The notes beneath the pieces were generated by a model, which was not told the DNA's origin, searched no databases, and saw only the letters and a list, made by a program, of their open reading frames with translations. Below are positions 35,464-46,211 of a DNA stretch of 64,000 nt, one piece after another (the first letter of the stretch is position 1; every line of letters starts with the position of its first letter). A program made the position numbers and the translations under genes. This DNA is from Vanrija pseudolonga (Eukaryota > Basidiomycota > Tremellomycetes > Trichosporonales > Trichosporonaceae): NCBI RefSeq assembly GCF_020906515.1, contig NC_085855.1, forward strand, positions 620,001-684,000, in the 5' to 3' direction.

Positions 35464-37996
35464 ATGTCGTCCAGCGTCCAGCAATCACAGCCAGCAGTGG
35501 GCGAGTGGCACGTCCTCGAAGAGCGCACCACCAACGCGTCCAACTCTGTCCACGGCACACTCGACAAGATGTCCGACACTATTGAGCGCGGCTCGGTCGC
35601 CGAGTTCTCCCACCTCTCATACGAAATCAAGACTAAAAAAGAAGGCGCGCTACGCCTGCTCGACAATGTCAGCGTCCGCGTCCGCCAAGGCGAGGTGAGT
35701 GGCAGCGACAAACCGCGCGGGCACGCACGCGCTGAAACACGCGACTACGCCCAGATGCTTGCTATTCTCGGCCCCTCGGGCGCAGGCAAGTCGACGCTCC
35801 TTGACGTCATGTCATGCAGGAAGAAACCCCTCGACGGCGCCGAGGTGAGTCCACCCGGTCCCGGCGGAGGAAGGACTAACCCCAGATCCTCCTCAACGGG
35901 CGCTCGCTCAACGCCGAGACCATGGCCGACGTCGCGTCCGTCGTCGAGCAGGAGGATGACCACTACGGCGTGTTGACTGTCCGCGAGACGATCGCGTACG
36001 CCGCCCGCCTCAGCACGAGCGGGTTCTCCAAGGCGCAGATTGACCACCGCGTCGACGAAATCATCACCGCTCTCGGCCTGCAGTCGTGCGCTGGTGTCAA
36101 GGTGGGTCTACCGCAGCCTGAACCCACTAACCTCAGATCGGCACCCCCATCCAGCGTGGCGTCTCGGGCGGCCAGAAGCGTCGAGTGACAGTCGGCACTG
36201 GCCTCGTCACGTAGTGAGTAGTGCCTGTCTTCTTTCGGGATCTCGTCACGCCGCACTGACACTGCTGACGCTGCACAGCCCGCGTATACTCTTCCTCGAC
36301 GAGCCGACCTCTGGCCTCGACTCGTTCTCTGCGCGCGAGGTCATGGCGTCCATCCAGCGTATCGCCCGCAAGGAGGGCATCATTGTCGTCGCGACGATCC
36401 ACGCGCCGTCGATCGACACGCTCCAGCTCTTTGACCAGATGATGATCCTCGCAAAGGGCAAGGTCGCGTTCCAGGGCTCACTCGAGGCCGCCGCCGTCCG
36501 CTGCGCAGAGGTCGGCCGCCCGATCCCGGAATACGTGAGTGTGGCGGGGGAAAGGCCACGCTGATGATGACCCCAGACCAACCCGTCCGACCATCTGCTG
36601 CACCTCGTGTCGACCGACTTTGGCGACGACAAGTCGGCCGTCCTCGACGCGCTGTATGCCGCGCAGGATCGCGAGGCCGTGGCCACCCGCACCGCCGAGG
36701 GCAAGGATGACGGGCAGGCTCTGGAGCGCCACCACATGGACCGCAAGTCGTTCGGCCACCACCTCAAGGTCATTGGCGTGCTTAGTGAGCGCAACGTTGT
36801 CAACTACTCGCGCAACTTGCTCGCGTACGGCGTCCGTATGGGCATGTACCTCGGCATGGGGTGAGTTGTGGCACCGGGCCCGCGCTAATGTCAGCTTCCT
36901 CCTCGCCACAATCTGGATCAGGCTCGGGCTGAGCGACTCCAAGATCAACGACAGGTTGTCGGTTCACTTCTTCTCAGTCGCGTTTCTGGTAAGCACCACC
37001 GTCCGCTGTCACACTGACACGCAGGCTTTTATGAGTGTCGCCGGTATCCCAGCCTGTAAGCCTACTCCCTCCGATGTAACCTAACCCCAGTCCTCGAGGA
37101 GCGCTCGGTCTTCCTCCGCGAGAGAAAGAATGGCCTTTGTGAGGAATCAGCCCTCGCCCTGACTGACGATGCCCAGACGGCCCGCTCCCCTTCGTCATCG
37201 CCAACACGCTCATCACCATCCCGTTCCTCTTTGCGTGCGCGCTGCTGTTCGCGGTCATGGTGTACTGGTCCATTGGGCTTCACCCCGGCGCGGGCAAGTT
37301 CTTCCAGTTCCTAGCGTACCTATTCCTCGCGCTACTCGCCGCCGAGACTCAGTAAGTTTGGTGTCAGGTGCCACGCTCACCGCAGGTCGGTCCTCGTCGC
37401 GGCGCTCGTGCCAATCTTCATCGCGGCGCTGGCCCTCGCGGCCTTTATGAACGGCTTCTGGATGTGTGTCCAGGGTTACTTTATCCGCGTGAGTCGTCGG
37501 CACCGGAGCTTCACCGCTGACGGACAAGGGCCGCTCCCTGCCCCGCTTCTGGTACTACTCGTTCCACTTTATGGACTACCAAACCTATGCGTTCGAGGTG
37601 AGTCGGGTCAGCTGCGAAGCAGCAGCGGCTAATGCCCGCAGCTCCTCGCCAAGAATGACCTCAAGGGCCTGCTGTTCAATTGCAACTCGGCCAAGCTGCC
37701 CTCGGGCGACTGCATGTGTACTTACCCCGCCTCTAACGCCACCATTGCCCAGTACGGCCAGTGCGTCGTCTCGGGACAGGACGTCCTCGACGTGAGTAGC
37801 TTAGCTGTGATGCTGCTGCTTCTCGTGCCTTGCTCACTGTGCCCAGTACCTCGAGTTTGGAGGCATCCTGATGGGCGCGTATGCTGGTATCCTCATCGGC
37901 ATCGTTGTCATCTACCGTGTCGCGTAAGTGGTGTGGGCGGTTCAGATTGTTGACCACCACCGCAGTCTCTACGTCATCCTCTACTTCCGCCGCTAG
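35464..37996 (+). CDS. ABCG-type half-transporter (white/Adp1-like family)
   Basis: Fifteen exons: 35464-35694, 35755-35844, 35886-36101, 36137-36213, 36279-36534, 36577-36860, 36895-36988, 37025-37055, 37091-37138, 37177-37351, 37386-37488, 37529-37597, 37642-37791, 37847-37923 and 37966-37996, 643 residues. The nucleotide-binding domain comes first: Walker A GPSGAGKST, Q-loop near VVEQEDDHYG, signature VSGGQKRR, Walker B ILFLDEPTSGLDS and the switch His in ATIHAPS. Six membrane helices follow (for example FVIANTLITIPFLFACALLF). A Cys-rich outer loop (FNCNSAK ... CMCTYP) lies before the last helix. This NBD-TMD order in a half-size protein is the ABCG white subgroup, which works as a dimer, often on lipids, sterols or drugs; the substrate is unknown. 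It is the most intron-dense gene of the window. Confidence 0.9.
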
Positions 37997-38413
37997 TCTT
38001 GATGGTGGTGTGGAGTGGAGGTGTAAACGTCATGGTTGACCTAGTGGCCGGGGGTATTCGTAATTTCGTGATGAACTATGGAATGGCACGGGGGAGGGGG
38101 TCACGCGGATGTGGCTCGAGTCGTGAAAGGCGGCATGCCGGGGCGAGCACAGGTTTGTTGATGCTGCCGGGGTGAAGTTCTGCATGCTTGTTCCCACACC
38201 GGTACGCCGAGGTGGGCAGGGCCCAGGCAAGCGAGGGGGGCGGCAGCGGCGCGAGTGCGAGTCGAGCTGTAATGGTGGTCGCCACTGACCCCGCGTCAAT
38301 GGACCATGGTGGCTGCAGTGCTTGTGCCCCAGCTAAACCCGGATTCTAATTTTTGTGATTTTTTTTTTCAGCGAGTCCGAGAGTTTTTGGTTGTCGTTTC
38401 CCCGGATCACGTG
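37997..38413. other. Intergenic region before SPE2
   Basis: Holds the 3' end of the ABCG transcript and the SPE2 promoter. A T9 run followed by CAG near 38360-38372 looks like a splice acceptor and could end an intron in the SPE2 leader. Confidence 0.4.
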
Positions 38414-38595
38414 ATGTTAAAGAAATGCAACAATCTGCTCGTTGCTCGTGTGCTGCTCGAGAGGCGAGGCAGGCAGGCAGGCAGGCAGGCAGACTGGGAG
38501 GCAGGCAGGCAGGGGAGGCAGCACCGGCAGCCCTCCTCAACAATGTCACCTCCTCCTTTGTTACCTCGGTGACATCCATACCGAGATATCCATAG
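38414..38595 (+). promoter_or_regulatory. Overlapping upstream ORFs in the SPE2 leader
   Basis: Three upstream ATGs lie in the probable SPE2 leader. An ATG at 38414 opens 52 codons ending at 38572. An ATG at 38543 in the same frame opens a 9-codon ORF (MSPPPLLPR) with the same stop. An ATG at 38425 in another frame opens 56 codons ending at 38595. All stop before the SPE2 ATG at 38634. Adenosylmethionine decarboxylase mRNAs of plants and animals are controlled by polyamine-sensing upstream ORFs, so these are candidates for the same kind of control. Whether the leader starts far enough upstream to contain all three is not shown. Confidence 0.45.
38466..38520 (+). repeat. (GCAG/AGGC)n tetranucleotide repeat
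   Basis: Two blocks of AGGC repeat, about 25 and 16 bases, separated by a few bases. They lie within the upstream ORFs before SPE2, where the repeat codes Arg/Gln/Ala/Gly-rich peptide. Confidence 0.85.
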
Positions 38596-38633
38596 AGAAA
38601 ACGCCATTACGAGGAGCGCTCAACGCTACCCCG

Positions 38634-40398
38634 ATGGCCTTCATCACCGAGCCTCCTGCGCCGCACTCGCCGCTCATCCTTGCAGAGCCCGACACGTCGC
38701 CAGGCCCGTTCGAGGGGCCCGAGAAGCTCCTCGAGGTATGGTTTGCGCCGTGTCCTGACGCTCTCCCGAGCCCAGCGACTAGTCCCATCAATGGCGCCTC
38801 GACCTCGCAGCACCAGCGCGAGGGCGTCGCGCCCGACGGCAAGCCCTTTTTGGGCCTGCGCAACGTCCCCCGCGCCGTGTGGGAGGAGATGCTCGACATT
38901 GTCAAATGCAAGGTCTTGTCCGTCGTTGAAGGCGACGAGATTGACGCCTATTGTCTGAGGTGGGTAACGAGCGGCGAGAGGTGAACATCGCTGACGGCGT
39001 CTCTCAGCGAGTCGTCCATGTTTGTCGCCCCCCACGTCCTCATCCTCAAGACGTGCGGCACGACGCTCAACCTGTACGGACTCCACCGCATCATCGACAT
39101 TGCTCGCCGCTACTGCGGGCTCACGACCGTGTGGCGGTAAGTGGCTTATGCTGGCGGTGCGCCATGCGAGACAGGACGGGAGAGGCGACTGCCTTACTCC
39201 CCGAGCTCGCGACGCACACACACCCTCCTTCCAGACATTCGACACTGACCGCCTGTTCTACCCAGATGCTTTTACTCGCGCAAGTCGTTCTTCTTCCCCG
39301 AGCTCCAGCAAGGACCCCACCGCGACTGGAAGGAAGAGGTCACCTTCCTCGACAAGCTCTTTGGTGCGTAGACGGTCAAAATACCTACAAAATTCTGCTC
39401 CGCTTCCTTCTGGGCCCTGGCTCGAGGTAATGTCTTGTGGAGGATCCACGGTGGCTCGTGCAGAGCGGCCAAAGGACGCTCGAGAGAGAGAGAGTGGAGG
39501 CGGCGCCGGCGGTGGCGACAGTTGGTTATTGTTTTCCAAGTCTGGGCCATCACTAAACGGTGCCCTTGGGCGTTCGTTCACCTGTCCCCAACCCATCAAC
39601 GACCGCGCCGCGCCCGCTAACACACACACAGGCGCGACCGGATCGGCGTACACTGTCGGCCCGATCAACCGCGACCACTGGCTTCTCTACCTCACGGCTC
39701 CCAACCAAAAGGCGCTCCGGGCTGTCGATGGCCCGGAGCGTCCGCTCGCGCTCCCTTGCCCCAGGGCAGCCAAGGGCGACCAGACGCTCGAGATTCTCAT
39801 GTCGCACCTCTCCAACGAAGGGCGCGCGCCCTTCTTCGTGCCCGAGGGGCTCGAGGGCACGTCTGGTCACAAGCTCGGAGCCGACATTAGCAGACGGCTT
39901 GGCATTGACCAGCTGTTCCCCCAGCACGAGACGGTGCTCGACGCGTTCGGCTTTGAGCCGTGCGGATACTCGTCCAACGCCGTCATTGGCACTGGCATGA
40001 GCGCGACCGGCAACGACGGCGGCTACTTTACCATCCACGTCACGCCCGAGGAAGGGTGGTCGTACGCGTCGTTCGAGTGCAACGTCCCGCTGCCCGACAA
40101 GGACGAGACGGCGCAGGGTGGCCGCCCCGACCTGCGGTCACTTGTCCGCCGCGTCGTCGACATTTTCCAGCCCAACCGCCTCAGCATCACCCTCTTCGTC
40201 TCGACCGAGCGCGACCACGAGACGACCCACCAGGACGCCTGGTCGGCCATTGGCGGCGACCTCGTGGGCGAGTTTGACCGCAAGGACCGCATCGGCTACG
40301 AGTTTGACGGCTACGACCTCGTGTTTGGCTGCTACGAACGGCGTGGCTGGGCCGAACCTCCGTCGCCCATTGTTGCCTCCAAGGCCACCTTCCCATGA
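38634..40398 (+). CDS. SPE2: S-adenosylmethionine decarboxylase proenzyme
   Basis: Four exons: 38634-38959, 39008-39136, 39266-39363 and 39632-40398, 439 residues. The enzyme decarboxylates AdoMet to supply aminopropyl groups for spermidine and spermine. Seen: the N-terminal FEGPEKLLEVWF with the processing-related Glu residues; the self-cleavage site SESSMF, where cleavage before Ser111 makes the pyruvoyl group; the active-site Cys in LKTCGTTL; and the Ser and His needed for processing in CGYSSNAVIG and YFTIHVTPE. Size fits eukaryotic AdoMetDC with a longer middle. The 48-nt intron ending at 39007 falls inside the cleavage-site motif (after Leu108, within the Ser109 codon). The last intron is 268 nt, unusually long here. 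The leader has upstream ORFs. SPE2 converges with CSE4. Confidence 0.93.
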
Positions 40399-40699
40399 CA
40401 TCGACTTTTAATGATAAAGGAAAGCGAGGGGGTGTAGATAGAGGGAGGGGGGGTGTTGTGTATGCAACCTTTTGGTGTGACCGAGGCGCGGCCGCGAGCG
40501 CAGCGAGCGGCGAGCGGCGAGCAGTGGAGCGAGCAGGACCTCACCTCCGCCTCTCCGCATCAATCGCAAGCGGCTTGCTTAGTCCTCGACCCATCCCCGC
40601 CAACCCACTGATACAAATGCATGAACCCATAATAGTACTACTACTGAACAGTCGTCGTCCGAACCGCGCCTGGCCGCCAATCTCAAGCTGCTCCTACGC
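40399..40699. other. Convergent 3' region, SPE2 / CSE4
   Basis: About 300 bases between two stop codons, GC-rich with GAGCGGCGAGCGG repeats near 40500; no gene seen. Confidence 0.5.
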
Positions 40700-41418
40700 C
40701 TACCCCAACCCACCCCATGGCCCGCGCAGACGGCGCGCGAGCTGCATGTCCTTGGTCATGAGGGTGACGCGCTTGGCATGCACGGTGCAGAGGTTGGAGT
40801 CTTCAAACAGGTGGACGAGGAAGGCCTCGGTGGCTTCCTGGAGGGCGAGGATGGCGGACGACTGCCAGCGGAGCTCGCCGGCGTCGATCGAGGTCAGGTT
40901 GACGGCGACTTCGCGGACCTGCGCGGGGTGTGAGCGGTGAGCGTGGGATGATGGCGCGACGACGGCACAAGGGAGGAGAGCGGGGCAAGGCCAGGCAGGC
41001 CTAGTCCAAGACCAGCGGCGCGCCGCTCTCGCCGCGCCGCTCCGCGGGCCGACTTGCGACGCGCAACTCACCACACGCGAAAACGGCAGCTTGGCAATCA
41101 ACAACTCTGTGCTCTTCTGGTACCGCCGAATCTCCTTGAGCGCGACCGTTCCGGGGCGGAAGCGGTGCTTGCGGCGTGGTGGTGCGGGCGCGGGGTCGAG
41201 GTTGGGTCCTGTAGCGCGAGGCGAGCGTCAGCGAGTCTCGCTCGGAGGAGGAGGGGAAGAGGACGGAGCCTCGCGCCAGCCATCGGCGTGACTCCGCCGC
41301 GGCACTCCAAGCACCGCTACTACCCCCAGCCCGCGTACCCACCTGGATGCCGCAGATGCTTGCCCCCCGTCAACTTTTTCGGCGGCGCGCCCTTGCCCGG
41401 CGCGATCGTGCGCACCAT
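40700..41418 (-). CDS. CSE4: Centromeric histone H3 variant CENP-A
   Basis: Three exons: 41418-41343, 41208-41072 and 40918-40700, 143 residues. The histone fold is clear: alpha[20 protein letters not shown], alpha2 [20 protein letters not shown] and the C-terminal [15 protein letters not shown]. It is CENP-A and not H3 because loop 1 is longer ([14 protein letters not shown] against the shorter H3 loop), Trp replaces Phe at that loop, alpha2 has the [14 protein letters not shown] form, and the tail diverges. The tail is short (about 45 residues) with a [10 protein letters not shown] patch resembling the H3 STGGKAPR patch. The protein marks centromeric nucleosomes. Its introns (134 and 153 nt) are several times longer than the window norm. 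It stands head to tail behind PRP6, 334 bp apart. Confidence 0.9.
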
Positions 41419-41752
41419 GATGCTGCTGCCTCGCGCGACGTGGCGGGTCGGCGTGCGCTGCGACTGCGACAGCGTGGACGTGAGCGGAGGTGGGTGGGTC
41501 GCGGTGCTGCTGGCGTGTGCTGTACGTGCTTGAGTGTGCGTGCGTTGGACGGATGGATGGACGACAAGGGACGAGACGAGAGAGAGAGAGGATGCGACAT
41601 GACGAGTTGAGGGGCGGCGGCCCAAAGTGAAAGAAGAAGGCAGGCTCGTCGAGTGGCTGGACCCTGAGATCCCACTTTGGCGCGTCTGGCAGGTGGCACA
41701 CAACACGGCGTCGCCAGTCACGACCACAATCACTATACATGCATATGCTCTA
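41419..41752. promoter_or_regulatory. Promoter region of CSE4 / 3' end of PRP6
   Basis: 334 bases between the PRP6 stop and the CSE4 ATG, both minus strand. On that strand the part next to CSE4 is CT-rich. No gene is seen. Confidence 0.45.
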
Positions 41753-44700
41753 CTACTCGACCTTGTCGGCCACCTGCTCCAGGATCTCGCGCGTCGACTT
41801 GCCCACGTTTCCAAGCTCCTTTGACACCGCCTGCCACACGGGCCCGTGGTGAGGCTGCGCAGCCTCGGCCTGCTTGATGACAGCCTCTTGCCGCTCCTTC
41901 TCGCCATACTCGCGCTCAAACTTGAGCCACCAGCCCCACGCGTCTCCCCAGTCGGCGTCGGCCTTGATGGCGTTCTGCATCCACTGCCGTGTCTTTTCAA
42001 TCTTGCGTTCGGCCCAGAACAGTCGCGCGACGGCAATAATAACCAGCGGGTGCTCGCCTGCCTTCTTGAGTGCGTCGACCGAACGTCCCTTGCGCTGCTG
42101 CGGGTTCTCCATGAAGATGGACAAGGACCACAGCAGCGGTGATGTAGGGCACTCTTGCATGGCTGTGCGTGTTAGTAGAGTGCCAGCAAAGGTATGACGC
42201 GACTCACCCCTCGACAACAATGACTTGGCCTGCTGCGTGCTACCGGCCCGCTCCTCAATCTTGATGCTCTCCGCCCACAGCTCGTCGTTCTTCTGGTTGT
42301 GCAGACGCGCCTTCTCAAGCAGCGAGCGCGCCTTGATCGTAACGCCAGCCTTCTCCTCTAGACGAGCCGAAAGGATCCACAATGGCACCGACTTGGGGTT
42401 GGATCGTGTGCCCTGGGCATAAGCAGCGCGAGCGCCAGCCACATCGCCCTTGGACTCGAGGATCTGGCCTTTGATCATATGCAACTTGTCGAACTGCGGG
42501 AAGCGCTTGATGGCCTCGTTGAGCGTTGCAATCGCGTCGTCCAGGCGGCCCAGTTGCCGCTCGAGCACAGCCGACTTCATCCACACGCGCTCCGTGTTGG
42601 CCTGCGTACGCGCCTTTTGCAGGATCTGCTGTGCCGCTTCCGTTTCGTTGGTCTCGGACGCAATCTTGGCAGCGGCCAGGAAGATGGACTCTGAATCCTC
42701 GTTCTCCTCGAACGCCTTGCTGAGGACCTGCTGGGCCCCGACAACGTCGCCAGCGACCCACTTCTCCTTGGCCGCCATGAGCCAGAGCACCTCGGCATGA
42801 GGGCAGTGCTCGGCACCCTGCATGAGAATATCCTGGACCGCGTCTGGAGTGCCGTGTGCCTTCTCAAACTCGGCCGCCTTGCGCCACACACCGGGCGAGG
42901 TAGGGAAGTTTTCGATAAGCACAACGTACACCGCGCGTGCGACCTCTGGGAAGCCGCCCTTCTCAGCACGTTCCGCGTCCTCGAGCCAGACAGTCCGGCG
43001 GTCCTCCTCCTCAATGTCCATGTGGATGGTGCTCTTGACAATGGCCTGGGCAGTGAGGGGACTTCCGTCCGCCTCGCATTTTTCAGCCTCCTGCAGCCAC
43101 TGCTCGCGGGTGAGGATGGCCTGGTTCGCCGTAAGCCTTGCGACGGCGCCCTTCATCAAGCGGTCGATCTGGCTCGCGAGCTTCTTGCGCGCCTCGGGGT
43201 TGTCGTCAATCTTGCCGTCCGCAGTCGCCGACTGCTCCATGAGTCGTCCAGCAGCAATCCAAATCTCGTGTGATGTTGGGATCTCGGCACGAGCAGAGTT
43301 GAGCACCTGCTTGGCCTTTTCGGGAGTCTCGAGACGAGCAAGGTTGAGCCAGAGCTCGGCCGACTTTGGAATGACCTCGACGGCTCGCGTAAGAAGAATA
43401 CGCGCGTCCTCGGGATCGTCTTCGAGGTTGACAGTCTCCTTCCACAGACGAACCGAGTTGGGCACAAACTCGAGGGCCTTGCGAAGTACACGGCGCTTGG
43501 CGCTGACGTCGCTCTCGATCGAAGCCGCCTTGAGCCAGATCTTGACCGAGGTCGGCACGTTCTCAACAGCGCGGGCAAGGATTCGCTTGGCGTTCTCAGG
43601 CGTGTTGAGTTCTGCGGCATGGAACCAGACGTCTTCGCTCTTGGGACACTTTTCGCATCCCTCGGCGATGATCTTGCGCGCTGCGACCATCTTCTTGGCG
43701 TGGACCTCGAGCGATGCGGCGGCAATCCATCCTGGGGCGTGCTTGGGGTTCGACTGAATGAGGTTTTGCAGCAGCTGGCGGGCCTGCTTGATGTCTCCAA
43801 TCTGCGCGTCCGACTGCAGGACCTGGCTATTCAGCGCAGTCATGTAGCCTCGGGGGTCGATGCTAGTTGACGAGCCGTTGGTCGCGTCCGCTCCAGCCTG
43901 GTCGAGCTTCAAGGACAGGACACGGTCACGAGCGTTACCAATCGACACAAAGTCGGTCATTGTGCCGTCGGCAGCGGGAGTGTCAAAGCCTCCATTCTGG
44001 TGACGCGTCAGCTCAGACCCCCACACCACACCCACCTCCTGCTGGGCCTGGTCCAGCTCGCCGAGAACCGTGCTCCTCGCTGCAGCGCCAGCCAGCACTG
44101 AGTCGCTGACAGCGTACGTCCTTCCGTTCTGGTTCTCCTCCAGACGCATGTTACGCTTCCTCCTCTTGCCGGTCAGGTTGCCAGCGTCCGGGATGGCCTC
44201 CCAGTCCGAGTCGGCAAGGGACGACAGGCCACGCTTGAGGTCGGCGAACTGGGTCTGGATCTTGGGGTTGTTGGCGCGCTCCTTGGCCGCAGCTTCAGCC
44301 TCGGATGCCTCGCGACGCGCTCGCCGGCGCGAGTCCATGCGGTCGTCGACCGAGTCCCAGATCCGGTCGGCCTCCTCGTCGTCGGCCTCGTACACGGTGC
44401 CAGCGAACAGGTTGCGCTCGTTCTCCGGGTCCTGGAACTGCTCGGGGTCGGGAATCTCCTCGCCACGCTTGGCCATCGCCTCGGCAATGGTCTCGGCGCT
44501 GGGCCCCTCACGCGCTGGACCGATATCAGATCGCGTGGTGAAGCCCGAGGCTCCACGACCCAGACCGGCGACATAGGAGGCGGGCGCTTGTTGCTGGGTG
44601 TGTCAGTGGCTAGAGTCAAGAAAAAGGAGTAGCCACTCACCTGGAGGAAAGCATAGCGGTGCTCCTTGGGGAGGGAGCGGACAGTGCCGATGTGGGACAT
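41753..44700 (-). CDS. PRP6: Pre-mRNA-splicing factor PRP6 (U4/U6.U5 tri-snRNP)
   Basis: Four exons split by introns 44594-44640 (47 nt), 43997-44035 (39 nt) and 42163-42207 (45 nt), 938 residues. The N-terminus has the PRP1_N signature (SYVAGLGRGASGFTTRSDIG, then IPDPEQFQDPENERNLFAG). Most of the protein is a long array of HAT/TPR-like helical repeats (APGWIAAASLEVHAKKM, SVKIWLKAASIESD, SPGVWRKAAEFEKAHG). Prp6 bridges U5 and U4/U6 snRNPs in the tri-snRNP in the nucleus. Length and order fit the family, and the protein looks complete. The last two introns are multiples of three with no stop in frame, so the genomic sequence reads straight through them. CFD1 diverges from it at a distance of 407 bp. 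Confidence 0.94.
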
Positions 44701-45107
44701 GATGGGCAGTTGACAGCGGGTCGAGGACAATCAGAGCAAGAACAGTCGCGATCCAGCTGTCGAGGCCGAGTTTTTCGCCTTCCTACTCCTTGCGGTCTTG
44801 AGATTCTTCACGCTCGGTCGACCACGAGTACCGTCGCGAGTGATGGGGTATAAAACGATGCGAGAGAAGAAGGATGTTGACAACGCAGCGAAAGTTGGAA
44901 TCGTCGAGATTCAAGTGTGAGGTTGAGTGGCGATTAAAGTGGGAGGACGAGTTACGGTGTGTCCGTCGTCGGCCCCGCTGTGAGTCGCCACTAACCGCCG
45001 CCTGATTGATAATGATTGTAGAAATCTCGACAGCACTCTCCATCTCACTTTTAAAAGAGCAACAGCGCTGCAGCACGACACGGCACAGCCCAGCCCAGCT
45101 CAGCGCA
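44701..45107. promoter_or_regulatory. Divergent promoter region, PRP6 / CFD1
   Basis: 407 bases between divergent starts. A TATAAAA sequence on the plus strand lies at 44849-44855, about 250 bases before the CFD1 ATG. No gene is seen. Confidence 0.45.
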
Positions 45108-46139
45108 ATGGCCGAACCACTCGAAACCCCCGTCTCGCGGCGCCTGTCGTCAGTGAAGAACATTATCATCGTGCTGTCCGGCAAGGGTGCGTAATGGCTA
45201 TCTCCTTGAACTGACTGACCCCCAGGCGGCGTCGGCAAGTCGTCCTCGAGCGTGCAGCTCGCGCTGTCCCTGCTCAACACTTCGCCGACGGCACGCGTCG
45301 GCCTGCTCGACCTCGACCTGACCGGCCCGTCCCTCCCGCGCATGGTCGGCCTCGACGTGCCCGAGGCGAGCGTGCACCAGTCGTCGGCGGGCTGGGTGCC
45401 CGTCTACGTTGACAAGGAGCGCCGGCTCGGCGTCATGAGCATTGGGTTTTTGCTCGCCAACCGTGGCGACTCGATCGTGTGGCGCGGCCCCAAGAAGGAC
45501 GGCATGATCCGCCAGTTCTTGTCCGAGGTGCGCTGGGGCGACCTCGACTACCTCGTCATCGACACGCCGCCCGGCACGTCGGACGAGCACATCTCGCTGC
45601 TTACCCACCTCCACCCGCTGTTCATCCCCAACGCCGAGCGGCCCACGACCCCAGCCGCGGTCCTCATCTCCACGCCCCAGACGACGGCGCTCAACGATAC
45701 CCTCAAGTCGCTGAGCTTTACCCGCAAGCTCGCGCTGCCCGTCATTGGCTTTGTCGAGAACATGTCGGGGTACGTCTGCCCGTGCTGCGGCGAGATTAGC
45801 GACACGTTTGGCCGTGGCGGCGGCGAGAAGATGGCTGAGCGCGAGGGACTGGACTTCCTTGGTCGCGTGCCGATCGACACGCAGCTCGTTGCGCTGCTGG
45901 ACGCAGTGTCCAAGGGCGACGTTCCCGGCGCTGGTGCCGAGGGACAGGGGACTGCTACTCCCGCGGAGGGTGCCAATGGAACCAACGGAACCGGCGGCGA
46001 GCACTTTCCCCTGCTGGACAAGTACAGCGAGACGGCGTCGTCCAAGGTCTGGTCGGGCATCGCGGACAAGGTCGTCGCGGGCATCGACGCGCGGCGCGAG
46101 GCCATCTCGGCACGCCTCGCAGCAGCACCAGCATCGTAA
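45108..46139 (+). CDS. CFD1: Cytosolic Fe-S cluster assembly scaffold Cfd1 (NUBP2)
   Basis: Two exons, 45108-45186 and 45226-46139, 330 residues. This Mrp/NBP35 P-loop ATPase forms a scaffold with Nbp35 on which 4Fe-4S clusters are built for cytosolic and nuclear proteins. Seen: the deviant Walker [40 protein letters not shown], and the cluster-ligating CPCCG pair in [13 protein letters not shown]. It lacks the N-terminal four-Cys ferredoxin-like motif of Nbp35, so Cfd1 is the better call. The single 39-nt intron falls inside the Walker A motif. A Gly/Asn/Thr-rich insertion ([12 protein letters not shown]) lies near residue 285. It is 72 bp tail to tail with the heme lyase gene. Confidence 0.93.
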
Positions 46140-46211
46140 CAGAGCATAGAGTAATGTTGTATGCATATTGCTAGTGGGATTCTATTGTTACTAAACGCCA
46201 GAGCGCGGGTG

